A stretch of 64,000 nucleotides of DNA. Origin: Mycobacterium sp. 852013-50091_SCH5140682 (GTDB lineage Bacteria > Actinomycetota > Actinomycetes > Mycobacteriales > Mycobacteriaceae). How positions within the stretch are numbered: the stretch's first letter is position 1; every line of letters starts with the position of its first letter. Where the stretch lies: contig NZ_LZTB01000106.1 in NCBI RefSeq assembly GCF_001665685.1, positions 18,869 through 82,868 of the forward strand, in the 5' to 3' direction. The notes beneath the pieces are model-generated. The model searched no databases. It saw nothing but the letters and a program-made list of their open reading frames with translations, and had not been told where the DNA came from. Of this stretch, positions 1-8,245 are shown one piece after another. Both the position numbers and the translations under genes were made by a program.

Positions 1-219
1 GGTGGCGCCCAACTGCATCCGGTCGGCGGTCACCTGCGCACCACGGGGCAGCAATTGCGCCACCGCCAGTGCCAATGTGCTTTTGCCACAGCCGGATTCC
101 CCGGCCAGCCCGACGACCTCGCCGGTGTCGACGTCGAGGTCGATGCGGTCGACGGCCCGGACCTCGTCGACTGCGGATCGGTACGTCACCGACAAGTTGC
201 GAATCTCAAGCAGGTTCAT
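1..219 (-). CDS. Peptide ABC transporter ATP-binding protein (partial)
   Basis: Only the first 73 codons lie in the window; the gene continues beyond base 1. The start ATG (219-217) overlaps the stop of the permease gene in an ATGA junction. A Walker A motif GESGCGKST is at residues 40-48, preceded by the usual N-terminal ABC beta strands (LLEIRNLSVTY). By position after two permeases this is a DppD/OppD-type ATPase that energises uptake at the inner face of the membrane. The Walker B and signature motifs are outside the window, so substrate class rests on the neighbours. Confidence 0.88.
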   Translation of the reverse strand, partial: MNLLEIRNLSVTYRSAVDEVRAVDRIDLDVDTGEVVGLAGESGCGKSTLALAVAQLLPRGAQVTADRMQLGAT

Positions 220-1106
220 GTGGTCGCCGCCAGTTTCGGATTGAGAATGTGTTCGAGCGCTTGGCCGATGAGCGAGAACGCCAGCACCACAACGACGATG
301 CCGACACCCGGGGGTAGGAAATACCACCAGTAACCGCTGCCGACGGCGCCGGATACGAAGGCGTTGTGCAGTACCTGGCCCCACGATGTGCGCGACGGAT
401 CACCGAGTCCGAGGAACGACAGCGTGGCCTCGGCCAGGATGGATCCGGCGATCACCAAGACGGCATTCGCGATCACGAGTGCAGCGACGCCGGGCAGGAT
501 CAGTTTGCGCAGGATCGCCGGTGCTGACAGGCCGACGGTGCGGGCCCGCGCGACGACCTCGCGTTCCCGTAGCGCCAGGGTCTGGGACCGCACGATGCGG
601 GCCGTGGGCGGCCAGCTCGTCACCGCGATGACGAGGACGATCATCGGAAGGCTCTGTCCCACAATCGCTCCGAGCGCGATCATGAGCGGCAGGTTGGGCA
701 GCACCAGGAAGAAGTCGGTGACGCGCATCAGGACGGCGTCGACGAATCCCGTGAACCAGCCCGCGAGGACGCCCACGACGGTGCCGATGAGAACCGTCAC
801 GAGTGTGGCGATGAGGCCGATCTCCAACGAGATGGGAGTGCCTGCGAGCACCTGACGCAGTACGTCGCGGCCGAGTTCGTCGGTACCCAGCAGATGACCT
901 GCACTGGGCGGCTGCAGGATTCCGGTGCGGGACTCGGCGACCGCGCCGCGGTCGTAGGGAGCCACCAGCGGCCCGACAACGGCGAGCATGACCACCGCGG
1001 CTGCCATGAGCACACCGGTGCGTCCCATGGTGTCATGCCACAACTGGGTTGCGACGTCACGCCAGCCGGAGCTGGTTGTTCCTGCCGGGATGCTCACCTC
1101 GGTCAT
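216..1106 (-). CDS. Peptide/nickel ABC transporter permease, DppC type
   Basis: 296 aa inner-membrane permease. The start at 1106 was chosen because its ATG overlaps the TGA of the upstream permease (ATGA) and gives MTEVSIPAG, the usual soluble DppC N terminus before the first membrane helix (about residues 25-45). A longer in-frame extension to 1262 would run deep into the preceding gene and is not supported. The cytoplasmic EAA-type loop is seen around RARTVGLSAPAILRKLILPG, which contacts the ATPase. It should form a heterodimeric channel with the next permease. The substrate (oligopeptide, dipeptide or other small solute) cannot be told from sequence. Confidence 0.9.
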   Translation of the reverse strand: MTEVSIPAGTTSSGWRDVATQLWHDTMGRTGVLMAAAVVMLAVVGPLVAPYDRGAVAESRTGILQPPSAGHLLGTDELGRDVLRQVLAGTPISLEIGLIATLVTVLIGTVVGVLAGWFTGFVDAVLMRVTDFFLVLPNLPLMIALGAIVGQSLPMIVLVIAVTSWPPTARIVRSQTLALREREVVARARTVGLSAPAILRKLILPGVAALVIANAVLVIAGSILAEATLSFLGLGDPSRTSWGQVLHNAFVSGAVGSGYWWYFLPPGVGIVVVVLAFSLIGQALEHILNPKLAATT

Positions 1107-2071
1107 GTCAGCCTCACCCTCGGGTCCAGTGCGCGATAGATGACGTCGCTGGCGAAGTTGGCCAGCACCACCACGACGGCGAACAGCAGGAAGCACGCCT
1201 CCATCACGGGGTAGTCGCGCCGCACCACCGACAGATAGATCAATTGACCCATGCCGGGCCACGAGAAGACCGTCTCGACCTGGATGGTGCCGCCGACGGT
1301 GGCGCTGGCGTACAAGGTGGTCGCGGTAGCGACGGGGAGCAGTGCATTGCGCACACCGTGCCGCCAGAGCACGCGGCGCGGGTGCAGACCCTTGGCGCGT
1401 GCCGTGGTCATGAAGTCCTCCGAGAGTGTGTTCAGCAGAGAGCTACGGGTGATCAGGACGAACTGCGCCATGTCGACCATGACCATCGCGGCCGTCGGAA
1501 GGATCAGATGCCGTGCCAGGTCGGCGATTCGGGTGAACATCGTGGGATAGATCGCATCGGCGGTGTACATCCCGGCGATGGGCAGCCAGTTCAGCGCGAC
1601 CGCAAACACGAAGATGAGCAACATGCCGACCCAGAACGTGGGCAGGCTCCAGAACACGAGAGATCCCACCACCAGCCCACGGTCCGATCGCGTGCCACGG
1701 CGTGCCGCGGCGAAAACCCCGATCACCACCCCGAGGGCGACCACCAGCACGGTCGAGACCGTCACCAGGATCACGGTGTTGACCAGTGCGTCGCCCACGA
1801 TGGGGCCGACGGGGGCCGAGTAGGAGTACGAGTACCCGAACTCGCCGTGCAACAGGTGGGTGACGTAGGTGACGAACTGCGAACTGAGCGGTCGGTCCAG
1901 CCCGTAGTACGTACGGAGCCTGGCTATCGCCGCGGCGTCGAGGTGCTGGCCGCGTGCGATGTGGGTGACCGGGTCACCGGGCATCAGGTGGAAGATCAGG
2001 AAGTTGGTGATCAGGACCGCGACGAGGGTGAGACTCAGATACGTCAGTTTCGTTGCGAGATAACGCAGCAT
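1103..2071 (-). CDS. Peptide/nickel ABC transporter permease, DppB type
   Basis: 322 aa, normal DppB length. The N terminus MLRYLATKLTYLSLTLVAVL is the typical first helix, followed by the family motif FHLMPGDPV near residue 30. The EAA loop appears as TTARAKGLHPRRVLWRHG around residues 205-225. It sits 16 bases after the solute-binding protein gene and overlaps the DppC start by 4 bases, so the operon reads binding protein, DppB, DppC, ATPase. It forms half of the membrane channel. Confidence 0.92.
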   Translation of the reverse strand: MLRYLATKLTYLSLTLVAVLITNFLIFHLMPGDPVTHIARGQHLDAAAIARLRTYYGLDRPLSSQFVTYVTHLLHGEFGYSYSYSAPVGPIVGDALVNTVILVTVSTVLVVALGVVIGVFAAARRGTRSDRGLVVGSLVFWSLPTFWVGMLLIFVFAVALNWLPIAGMYTADAIYPTMFTRIADLARHLILPTAAMVMVDMAQFVLITRSSLLNTLSEDFMTTARAKGLHPRRVLWRHGVRNALLPVATATTLYASATVGGTIQVETVFSWPGMGQLIYLSVVRRDYPVMEACFLLFAVVVVLANFASDVIYRALDPRVRLT

Positions 2072-2087
2072 CTCCTCGGGGCCCGCC

Positions 2088-3725
2088 TCAGGCCGGTTTC
2101 ACGTCGACGTAGTTGACCCGCGGGAAGTTCAGCACCATGCCACCCTTGATGGGTTGCCAGTCGGTCCAGGTGTCGGTTCGGGTGCCGGTGAGCTTCTTCT
2201 GGTACCACATCACGATGTAGGGACAGCTGGCGTAGTGGATCGCCTGCATCTCCTGGACAAGCTTGATCCGCTGGCCGCGGTCGATCGTGGTGCGTTGCTG
2301 CTCATAGAGCTCGTCGTATCTCGGGTTGCTCCAATAGGTGTCGTTGTTTCCGCCGATCTGGTCGGTGGTGGCGATCCCCAGCAGATAGGACGGGTCGTAC
2401 ATCTCCGAATCCCAGCCCCACACCACGATGTCCCAATCGGGTCCCTGGGTGTTGAACACCGTGCTGCCCATGGCGTCGGCGTCGGTGGTGGACAGCTTCA
2501 CGCCGACACCGACCGCCTTGGCGGCCGTGATGAACAGCTCGGCTGCTTTCACGTCGACGGCGGTGTCGGCGATGGCGAGGATCCTGAAGTTCAGTGGGGT
2601 ACCGTCTTTCGACTCGCGGATACCGTCGCCGTTGCGGTCGATGTAGCCTGCGTCGTCGAGAAGCTTGCGGGCCTTGTCCTGGTTGTTGTCCAGCACCTCT
2701 GTTGCGGCCGGGACGTAGTGAAAGTCGCCGAATGCCACGGGCAGCAGCCCGGTACCCGGCTCGCCATAGCCCGACAGAGCGAGTTCGACGAGCTGTTGGC
2801 GGCTGACCGCGCAGCTCAGCGCCTGGCGTACCACCGGGTCGAGCAGGATCCGGTTGCCCTTCGAGTTCGGCTCGGTGGAACAGTTGAAACCGATCATGTG
2901 GAACGAAAACGATTCCAGGTCACCGGTTTTGACATTGGCCGCATCTTTGAGTCCGCCGAAGATGGTGGGTGGGATCTCGGCGACGATATCGATGTCGCCG
3001 GTGCGCAGCGCCTGCGTGACGATATCGTCGCTGCCGAACTTCGTCCAGGTCACCTTCTGTGCGGCCGGCTTGGCGCCCCACCAGTTGTCGTTGCGGGTGA
3101 CGGTGACGGTGTTGCCCTTCTGCCATGAATCGAAGATGAACGGCCCGGTGCCCACCGGTTTGTCGTTGGCGAACCGGGGCAGGTCGTTCTTGTTGACGCC
3201 GGACCAGATGTGTTTGGGGACGATCGGCGTGATGACTCCGGGATCCAGGGTCTGAGGACGCGAATACGTCAGTCGCACGGTGTTTCCCGTGCTTGTCGCG
3301 TCGACGAGATCTTTGAAGTACGCGCCGTAGGTGCCGTAGTCGTTGTCTCTGACCATCAGCAGGGTGAACACGACATCGTCGGCCGTGAAGGGGTTGCCGT
3401 CCTGCCACTTGACGCCGTCGCGCAGGGTGTACGTGTAGGTCTTCCCGCCGTCTTCGACCTTGACGTCGGTCGCCAGTGACGGCTTGACGTTCAGATCCGC
3501 GTCGTACTCCATCAGCTTGTCGTAGAGCAGTTGGAATACGTCATAGGACTGGGTGGAGAAGGCGGTGAACGGGTTCAGCGAGTCGATGTCCGTCGTCGAT
3601 CCGACCCGCAGCACGGTGTGCGTCGCGGTCTCGGGCGCGCACGCGGCCAGTGCCGCCGCGCCGCCGAGAGCTGCGGCGACCACCGCCGAGTTGCGCAGGA
3701 AGCTGCGTCGGTCAATCTTGTGCAT
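2088..3725 (-). CDS. Peptide ABC transporter solute-binding lipoprotein
   Basis: 545 aa, family 5 extracellular solute-binding protein (SBP_bac_5). The N terminus has a twin-arginine motif DRRSFLR (residues 5-11), a hydrophobic stretch and a lipobox LAAC with the acylated Cys at residue 29, so it is predicted to be Tat-exported and lipid-anchored. Family landmarks include a DIDSLNPF segment just after the signal, the KWQDGNPFTADDVVFT block and the GTGPFIF block. It is the first gene of the importer operon and should deliver substrate to DppBC. Upstream lies a GntR regulator on the other strand, which probably controls it. Confidence 0.93.
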   Translation of the reverse strand: MHKIDRRSFLRNSAVVAAALGGAAALAACAPETATHTVLRVGSTTDIDSLNPFTAFSTQSYDVFQLLYDKLMEYDADLNVKPSLATDVKVEDGGKTYTYTLRDGVKWQDGNPFTADDVVFTLLMVRDNDYGTYGAYFKDLVDATSTGNTVRLTYSRPQTLDPGVITPIVPKHIWSGVNKNDLPRFANDKPVGTGPFIFDSWQKGNTVTVTRNDNWWGAKPAAQKVTWTKFGSDDIVTQALRTGDIDIVAEIPPTIFGGLKDAANVKTGDLESFSFHMIGFNCSTEPNSKGNRILLDPVVRQALSCAVSRQQLVELALSGYGEPGTGLLPVAFGDFHYVPAATEVLDNNQDKARKLLDDAGYIDRNGDGIRESKDGTPLNFRILAIADTAVDVKAAELFITAAKAVGVGVKLSTTDADAMGSTVFNTQGPDWDIVVWGWDSEMYDPSYLLGIATTDQIGGNNDTYWSNPRYDELYEQQRTTIDRGQRIKLVQEMQAIHYASCPYIVMWYQKKLTGTRTDTWTDWQPIKGGMVLNFPRVNYVDVKPA

Positions 3726-3763
3726 CGCCGGGATTCTCCTTCGGGTGCGGAGCCAGTGCCATC

Positions 3764-3779
3764 ACTGTGCATACACAGT
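3764..3779. promoter_or_regulatory. Inverted repeat, candidate GntR operator of the importer operon
   Basis: ACTGTG-CATA-CACAGT, a perfect 6+4+6 inverted repeat 39 bases upstream of the binding-protein start codon. Length and centre resemble sites bound by GntR/HutC regulators, and the gntR gene is divergent next door. The inner TGCATA also occurs in the second repeat at 3889. Function is inferred. Confidence 0.45.
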
Positions 3780-3888
3780 ATTGTGAGTATGTCTGTGATC
3801 GCGTGATGACGTGTGTGTTTCGCGAAAATTTCTCTTATAACCCGTCCTAACCGCTGTTTAGCACGGATTATCAGCTCGCTGACAGGGA

Positions 3889-3905
3889 TGCATAGTTAGT
3901 ATGCA
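3889..3905. promoter_or_regulatory. Inverted repeat upstream of gntR, candidate autoregulatory site
   Basis: TGCATA-GTTAG-TATGCA, a 6+5+6 inverted repeat 49 bases before the chosen gntR start. It covers the alternative ATG at 3901, which argues that 3901 is not the start codon and that this region is promoter. The 3726-3954 divergent spacer otherwise contains only AT-richer DNA (3820-3900) suitable for promoters. Confidence 0.4.
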
Positions 3906-3954
3906 AGGTGCGAGCGGTGCGTTATCGGTCACCGACCGAGACTGGGGAGGCCAG

Positions 3955-4794
3955 ATGTCGACACCAAAGGGGAGCAGCCCGGCGGCGGGTGACCGGAAGC
4001 TCCGCTACCAACAGGTGCAGGAACTGGTCCTCAGCATCATGGCCGAACGCGATCTACGTCCCGGTGATCGTTTGCCCTCGACCACCGAGCTCGCCGAGAT
4101 CGCCGATGTCAGTACCATTTCCGTGCGCCGCGCGCTCGATGAGCTGGAGCGGGCCGGCCGCATCCACCGGCATCAGGGGCTGGGGACCTTTGTGGCCGAA
4201 CCGCGTATCGGCGCAGACCCGACACGGCCGGGTGAACTGCTGCAGACGCTGACCGACACCCAGGGCCGATCCCCGTCGGTGACCACTGCCTTGATCACGA
4301 TGTCGGTCGGCCTGCCCAGCACGACGATCGCCGCAGCACTCGGTGTCGACGGGGGCCAGCCGACGTGGGAGATCTGGCGGCGCAGGACGATCGGTGCGGG
4401 CGCGGACCGGATACTCGAACGCGCCGTGCTCCCGTTGAGCAGGGTGCCCTCGATCGATCGGGACCGGCTGGCCGCAGGCGAGTCCCTGTACCGATTCCTG
4501 CAGGAGCGCTACGGGCTCACCGACGAGTACACGGAGCAGGCGTTCGAGGTCGACACACCCAACAGCTGGGAGTCCGAACAACTCGAGCTGGAGCCAGGGG
4601 AGCTGGTGGTGCGTATCCGCGGGGTCAGCTTCGACGCGACCGGCCAAGCCTTCGACTGTTTCGAACAGTGCTACCGGGCAACGAAATTCACCTTCTACAC
4701 GGCGGGTCAGACCCGGCACCGCATCCTCGGGCCCTCGGAGTTGTCCAATTGGTCGGTGTCCCCGTTGACCGATCCGCAACAGGGATCGGACTGA
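3955..4794 (+). CDS. GntR family transcriptional regulator (HutC/UTRA type)
   Basis: 279 aa. The N-terminal winged helix (about residues 18-85) has the GntR signature ERDLRPGDRLPSTTELAE and SVRRALDELERAGRIHRHQG. The C-terminal part (about 105-265) has the length and layout of a UTRA ligand-binding domain, although the first half is weakly conserved. The start at 3955 is preferred over 3901 because GGGGAGG stands 6 bases upstream and an inverted repeat covers 3901. It is divergent from the peptide importer operon, so it probably represses that operon in response to a transported or derived ligand. Confidence 0.88.
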   Translation: MSTPKGSSPAAGDRKLRYQQVQELVLSIMAERDLRPGDRLPSTTELAEIADVSTISVRRALDELERAGRIHRHQGLGTFVAEPRIGADPTRPGELLQTLTDTQGRSPSVTTALITMSVGLPSTTIAAALGVDGGQPTWEIWRRRTIGAGADRILERAVLPLSRVPSIDRDRLAAGESLYRFLQERYGLTDEYTEQAFEVDTPNSWESEQLELEPGELVVRIRGVSFDATGQAFDCFEQCYRATKFTFYTAGQTRHRILGPSELSNWSVSPLTDPQQGSD

Positions 4795-4797
4795 CCC

Positions 4798-5556
4798 TCA
4801 GGCAGGCCAGTCGATGCCGAACTCGCGGGCCAACGCGGCGCGACCGGTTTCGGTCACCTTCAGCGCGCGGTGCTGCGGTGCGCGGCGCAGCCAGCCTGCC
4901 GACAGGAAGCGGTCGAGCACGGCCCGGCCAAGACCGCCTGCCAAATGGTGGCGCTGCTCGGTCCAGTCGATGCAGTACCGCACCAGCGGCCTTGAACCCG
5001 TTGGCAATTCAACACCGATATGGCGCAGGCGGTCGGCGCCGGCTGCGGTGAGTTCGTAGGGCACATCGCGTCCAGGACTGCTCAGCCGGTCGGCGTCGCC
5101 GTCGTGGAACTGGCCGTCGCCGCCGGTCAGCACGTCCTGGTCGATGAGGCTCTTCATGATCTGCACACCGAGCCGGCCGGCGATGTGGTCATAGCAGGTG
5201 CGCGCGCTGCGCAGGCGCGCCGCCCGGGTGCCTTCGCGCAGTGAGGTGACCGGCCGAGCGGGCGCCAGCCGCCCCAATTGCTCGATCAGTTCCCCGATTT
5301 CGGGCCCGGCCAGCCGGTAATAGCGGTGCCTGCCGTGGGTCTGCACGGTGAGCAGACCGGCTTCGGTCAGCTTGTTGAGGTGGCTGCTGGCGGTCGAGCG
5401 GCTGATGCCTGCTTCGTCGGCGAGCACGCTGGCCGGCAGCGCGCGGCCGTCGTCGAGGGCCAGCAGCACCCGGCAGCGAGCCGCATCGGCGAGCAGTGCG
5501 GCCAGCGCGGCGATGTCGACGTCCGCGGTCGACGGCAGATCGGTGAGATCACGCAT
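4798..5556 (-). CDS. ArsR-family winged-helix regulator with C-terminal extension
   Basis: 252 aa. A helix-turn-helix near residues 30-85 reads RCRVLLALDDGRALPASVL, then ADEAGISRSTASSHLNKL, then the wing VQTHGRHRYYRLAG. The remaining 150 residues are longer than a minimal ArsR protein and hold no visible metal-binding Cys cluster. The start ATG at 5556 lies inside the end of the MFS gene (8-base overlap), so the two are translationally coupled. It probably controls its own exporter operon through the palindrome at 6944-6971. The stop lies 3 bases from the end of gntR (convergent). Confidence 0.85.
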   Translation of the reverse strand: MRDLTDLPSTADVDIAALAALLADAARCRVLLALDDGRALPASVLADEAGISRSTASSHLNKLTEAGLLTVQTHGRHRYYRLAGPEIGELIEQLGRLAPARPVTSLREGTRAARLRSARTCYDHIAGRLGVQIMKSLIDQDVLTGGDGQFHDGDADRLSSPGRDVPYELTAAGADRLRHIGVELPTGSRPLVRYCIDWTEQRHHLAGGLGRAVLDRFLSAGWLRRAPQHRALKVTETGRAALAREFGIDWPA

Positions 5557-6925
5557 GCGACGTCTCCTTCCTGTGCACCGGGGCTGCGGTACCCCGCGCC
5601 AACCGCAGCGCGGCTGCGGCCCCGGCCAGCTGACACACCCCGCCGACCACCAGCGCGACACGGACTCCGAGGTCACCACCGATGGCCGCCATGGCACTAC
5701 CCAACACCGCGACACCGACAGTGATACCCAAGAGCCGGGACAGATTCACCACCCCGGCGCCCAGCCCCGAGCGCTGCACCGGCATCGCCGACATCGCCAG
5801 CGACACGGCTGGCCCGGTGTTCAGCGCCAGGCCGGCTCCTGCCAGCACGAGCGAGAGTTCCAGCAGCCACACCGACGCCGTCGGGCCCACCGCGGCATAC
5901 AGCAGCAGCCCTGCCGCCATCAGCCCCAAGCCGGCGGTCATCGCGGTCCGCGCGCTGGTCCGCCGGGCCAACCCGTTGGCCGCTGGGATCAACGCCAGGT
6001 ACGTGATGGGCAGCGGCAGGAACCACACCGCGGTGGCCAGCGCGGTCAGACCCCGTTGCTGCTGGAACGCGAAACTGTTGACCAGCAGCAGACCGTAGAT
6101 ACCGAAGGTCATGGTGAAGGTCGCCAGCAGGGCACCGACCAGGCGGCGGCTGCCGAACAGGTCCAGCGGCAGCATCGGCCGGACGCTGCGGCGCTGTACG
6201 CCGACGAACGCCGCCAGCGCGCACGCCGCGACGAGGGCGACGGGCACGATGCGTTGCCACGGCCAGGTGTGTCCCTCGACAAGCACCAGCGTCAGCGCGG
6301 CCAGGCCAAGCATCGCCAGGCACTGGCCCGGTATGTCGATGCGGGCGGCGGCCGGGTCACGTGATTCGGGCAGATGGCGCAGGCTCAGGATCAGGGCCAG
6401 CACGCCCACCGGTGCGTTGATCCAGAAGATCCACCGCCAGCCCGCCGTGTCGGCCAACATTCCACCAAGCAGGGGGCCGAGCGCGGTACTGCTCGCGGCG
6501 GCGAACGCCCACGCCGCGGTGGAGCGCGCTCGGTCCGCGGGGTCCGGGAAGGCGGCCGAGGTGATGGCCAGGCCCTGCGGCAACATCAGTGCCGCTCCCA
6601 GGCCCTGAACCGCGCGGGCGGCCAGCAGCGCGGGCAGCGCCGGTGCCAGCGCACACGCCACCGAGGCGGCGATGAACAGCGTCAACCCGATCCGCAGCAG
6701 CCTGCGCCTGCCGAAGCGGTCGCCGAGCGACCCCGCGGTCAACAGGGCCGCGGCGAAGGTGATGTTGTAGGCGTCGATGGTCCACTGGGCGCCTGCGATG
6801 CCGCCGCCGAGATCGTCGCGGATCGTCGGCAGCGCCAGGTTGACGGCGTTCGCGTCGATCAGCCCGACGAACAGGCCCAGGTAGGCGGCGACGAGGGTGA
6901 GAACTGCGGCTCGTGTGAGTGCCAT
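5549..6925 (-). CDS. MFS drug-resistance-type exporter (DHA2-like)
   Basis: 458 aa polytopic membrane protein. It starts directly with a membrane helix and carries the MFS motif A region GSLGDRFGRRRLLRIG (about residues 63-78) and a first-helix motif LFVGLIDANAVNLALPTI typical of EmrB/QacA-type exporters. A motif C-like GPLLGGMLADTAGWRWIFWI follows helix 5. Length is near 14-helix transporters of this group. It is co-transcribed with an ArsR-type regulator that overlaps its end, which suggests substrate-inducible efflux. The substrate is unknown. Confidence 0.88.
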   Translation of the reverse strand: MALTRAAVLTLVAAYLGLFVGLIDANAVNLALPTIRDDLGGGIAGAQWTIDAYNITFAAALLTAGSLGDRFGRRRLLRIGLTLFIAASVACALAPALPALLAARAVQGLGAALMLPQGLAITSAAFPDPADRARSTAAWAFAAASSTALGPLLGGMLADTAGWRWIFWINAPVGVLALILSLRHLPESRDPAAARIDIPGQCLAMLGLAALTLVLVEGHTWPWQRIVPVALVAACALAAFVGVQRRSVRPMLPLDLFGSRRLVGALLATFTMTFGIYGLLLVNSFAFQQQRGLTALATAVWFLPLPITYLALIPAANGLARRTSARTAMTAGLGLMAAGLLLYAAVGPTASVWLLELSLVLAGAGLALNTGPAVSLAMSAMPVQRSGLGAGVVNLSRLLGITVGVAVLGSAMAAIGGDLGVRVALVVGGVCQLAGAAAALRLARGTAAPVHRKETSHA

Positions 6926-6943
6926 ACCCGCACGCTAGGGGCG

Positions 6944-6971
6944 AAATGATTCGACGCCCGTCGAATCATTT
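6944..6971. promoter_or_regulatory. 28-bp perfect palindrome, candidate operator of the exporter operon
   Basis: Arms AAATGATTCGACG (6944-6956) and CGTCGAATCATTT (6959-6971) are exact reverse complements separated by CC. It lies 18 bases upstream of the MFS start, where the promoter must be, since the next gene upstream ends at 6978 on the same strand. It could also act as a hairpin terminator for that gene, but it lacks a T-run. The best reading is the binding site of the co-encoded ArsR-like regulator. Confidence 0.6.
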
Positions 6972-6977
6972 CCGGGC

Positions 6978-8219
6978 TCAGCGGTCGGGCAGGGCGTGCT
7001 CGACGATGGGGCGGCGCGGATGTGGTTCGCGGACACCGCGTTTGGCCGCCAGGTACACCTGGGCGGTCTCGGCGGCCACGGTGTGCCAGTCGAAATCGGA
7101 GGTCAGCCGGTCGCGGGCGGCGATCGCGCGGTCCTGCGCGGCCTCAGGATCGTCGAGCACGGCGCGGACGGCTGCGGCCAGCCCGGCCACATCCCGCGGC
7201 ACGAACGACATCCCGGTCTGCCCGTTGATCACTGCTTCGCCAAGGCCGCCCACGTTGGAGGTGACCAGCGGGGTGCCGGTGGCCGCGGCTTCCAGCGCCA
7301 CGATGCCGAACGGTTCGTAGTGGCTGGGCAGCACGGCGGCGTCGGCCGTGTGCAGCGCGGCCACCAGCTCGTCGTGGCCCAGCCGTCCGACGAATCGGGT
7401 GGCCTTGAGCACCTTGTGCTTTCGGGCCTCTTCGACGAGCCACTGCTGCTGGGTGCCGTCGCCTGCGACAGTCAGCGTGGTGCCCGGATGTGCCCGCCGG
7501 ATCCGCGGCAGAGCGGCGATCGCGTCGTGCACGCCCTTCTCGTACTCCAGGCGACCCACGTAGAGCAACTGGGCCGGGCCCTGCCGGGGCCTGCGCCGCG
7601 CGAACGGCCACAGCGCCGCGTCGATCCCGTTGCGGATCACCCGGGTCTCGGCCAACCCGGGCCCGAACAGTTCGGTGATCTCGTCGCTCATCGACGCCGA
7701 ACACGTGATGAGCGAATCGGATTCACGCACCAGCCAGGACTCCACCGCGTGCACCTGGCGGCTGATCCGGCCCGACACCCAGCCGGAATGCCTGCCGGCT
7801 TCGGTGGCATGGATGGTGGAAACGAGTGGCACGTCGAAGTGTTCGGCCAGCGCGATAGACGGATGGGCGACCAGCCAGTCGTGGGCGTGCACCAGATCCG
7901 GCTGCCACTGCTCGCCCGCGTCGTCCTTGATCCGCAGACCCGCACGCACCATCGCGTGGCCCATCGCAAGGGTCCAGGCCATCATGTCGGTGCCGAAGTC
8001 GAACTCGTGCGGGTCCTGGGCGGCGGCGACGACGCGGACACCCTCGCTGACCTCGTCGGTCGACGGATGCGTGCTCGGGTCGGTGTCCGACGGGCGCCGG
8101 CTCAGTACGACGACTTCATGGCCTGCCGCGACGAGAGCGGTGGCCAGGTGATGCACATGCCTGCCGAGACCGCCGACGACCACCGGCGGGTACTCCCACG
8201 ACACCATCAGGATTTTCAT
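6978..8219 (-). CDS. GT4 glycosyltransferase, Rv3032-like alpha-glucan elongation
   Basis: 413 aa GT-B fold enzyme. The N-terminal glycine loop VVGGLGRHVHHL is at about residues 14-25 and the donor-binding block EPFGIVALE (E-x7-E) is near residue 310, both typical of retaining GT4 enzymes. The family member Rv3032 elongates alpha-1,4-glucan in methylglucose lipopolysaccharide and capsular glucan. The start at 8219 (MKILMVSWEYPP) matches the family N terminus; an alternative ATG at 8249 overlaps the upstream stop as ATGA and would add ten residues. It is the third gene of a methyltransferase-GH57-GT4 operon. Confidence 0.88.
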   Translation of the reverse strand: MKILMVSWEYPPVVVGGLGRHVHHLATALVAAGHEVVVLSRRPSDTDPSTHPSTDEVSEGVRVVAAAQDPHEFDFGTDMMAWTLAMGHAMVRAGLRIKDDAGEQWQPDLVHAHDWLVAHPSIALAEHFDVPLVSTIHATEAGRHSGWVSGRISRQVHAVESWLVRESDSLITCSASMSDEITELFGPGLAETRVIRNGIDAALWPFARRRPRQGPAQLLYVGRLEYEKGVHDAIAALPRIRRAHPGTTLTVAGDGTQQQWLVEEARKHKVLKATRFVGRLGHDELVAALHTADAAVLPSHYEPFGIVALEAAATGTPLVTSNVGGLGEAVINGQTGMSFVPRDVAGLAAAVRAVLDDPEAAQDRAIAARDRLTSDFDWHTVAAETAQVYLAAKRGVREPHPRRPIVEHALPDR

Positions 8220-8245
8220 GGTTGTGCGCTTTCTCGGCGGGGTGG

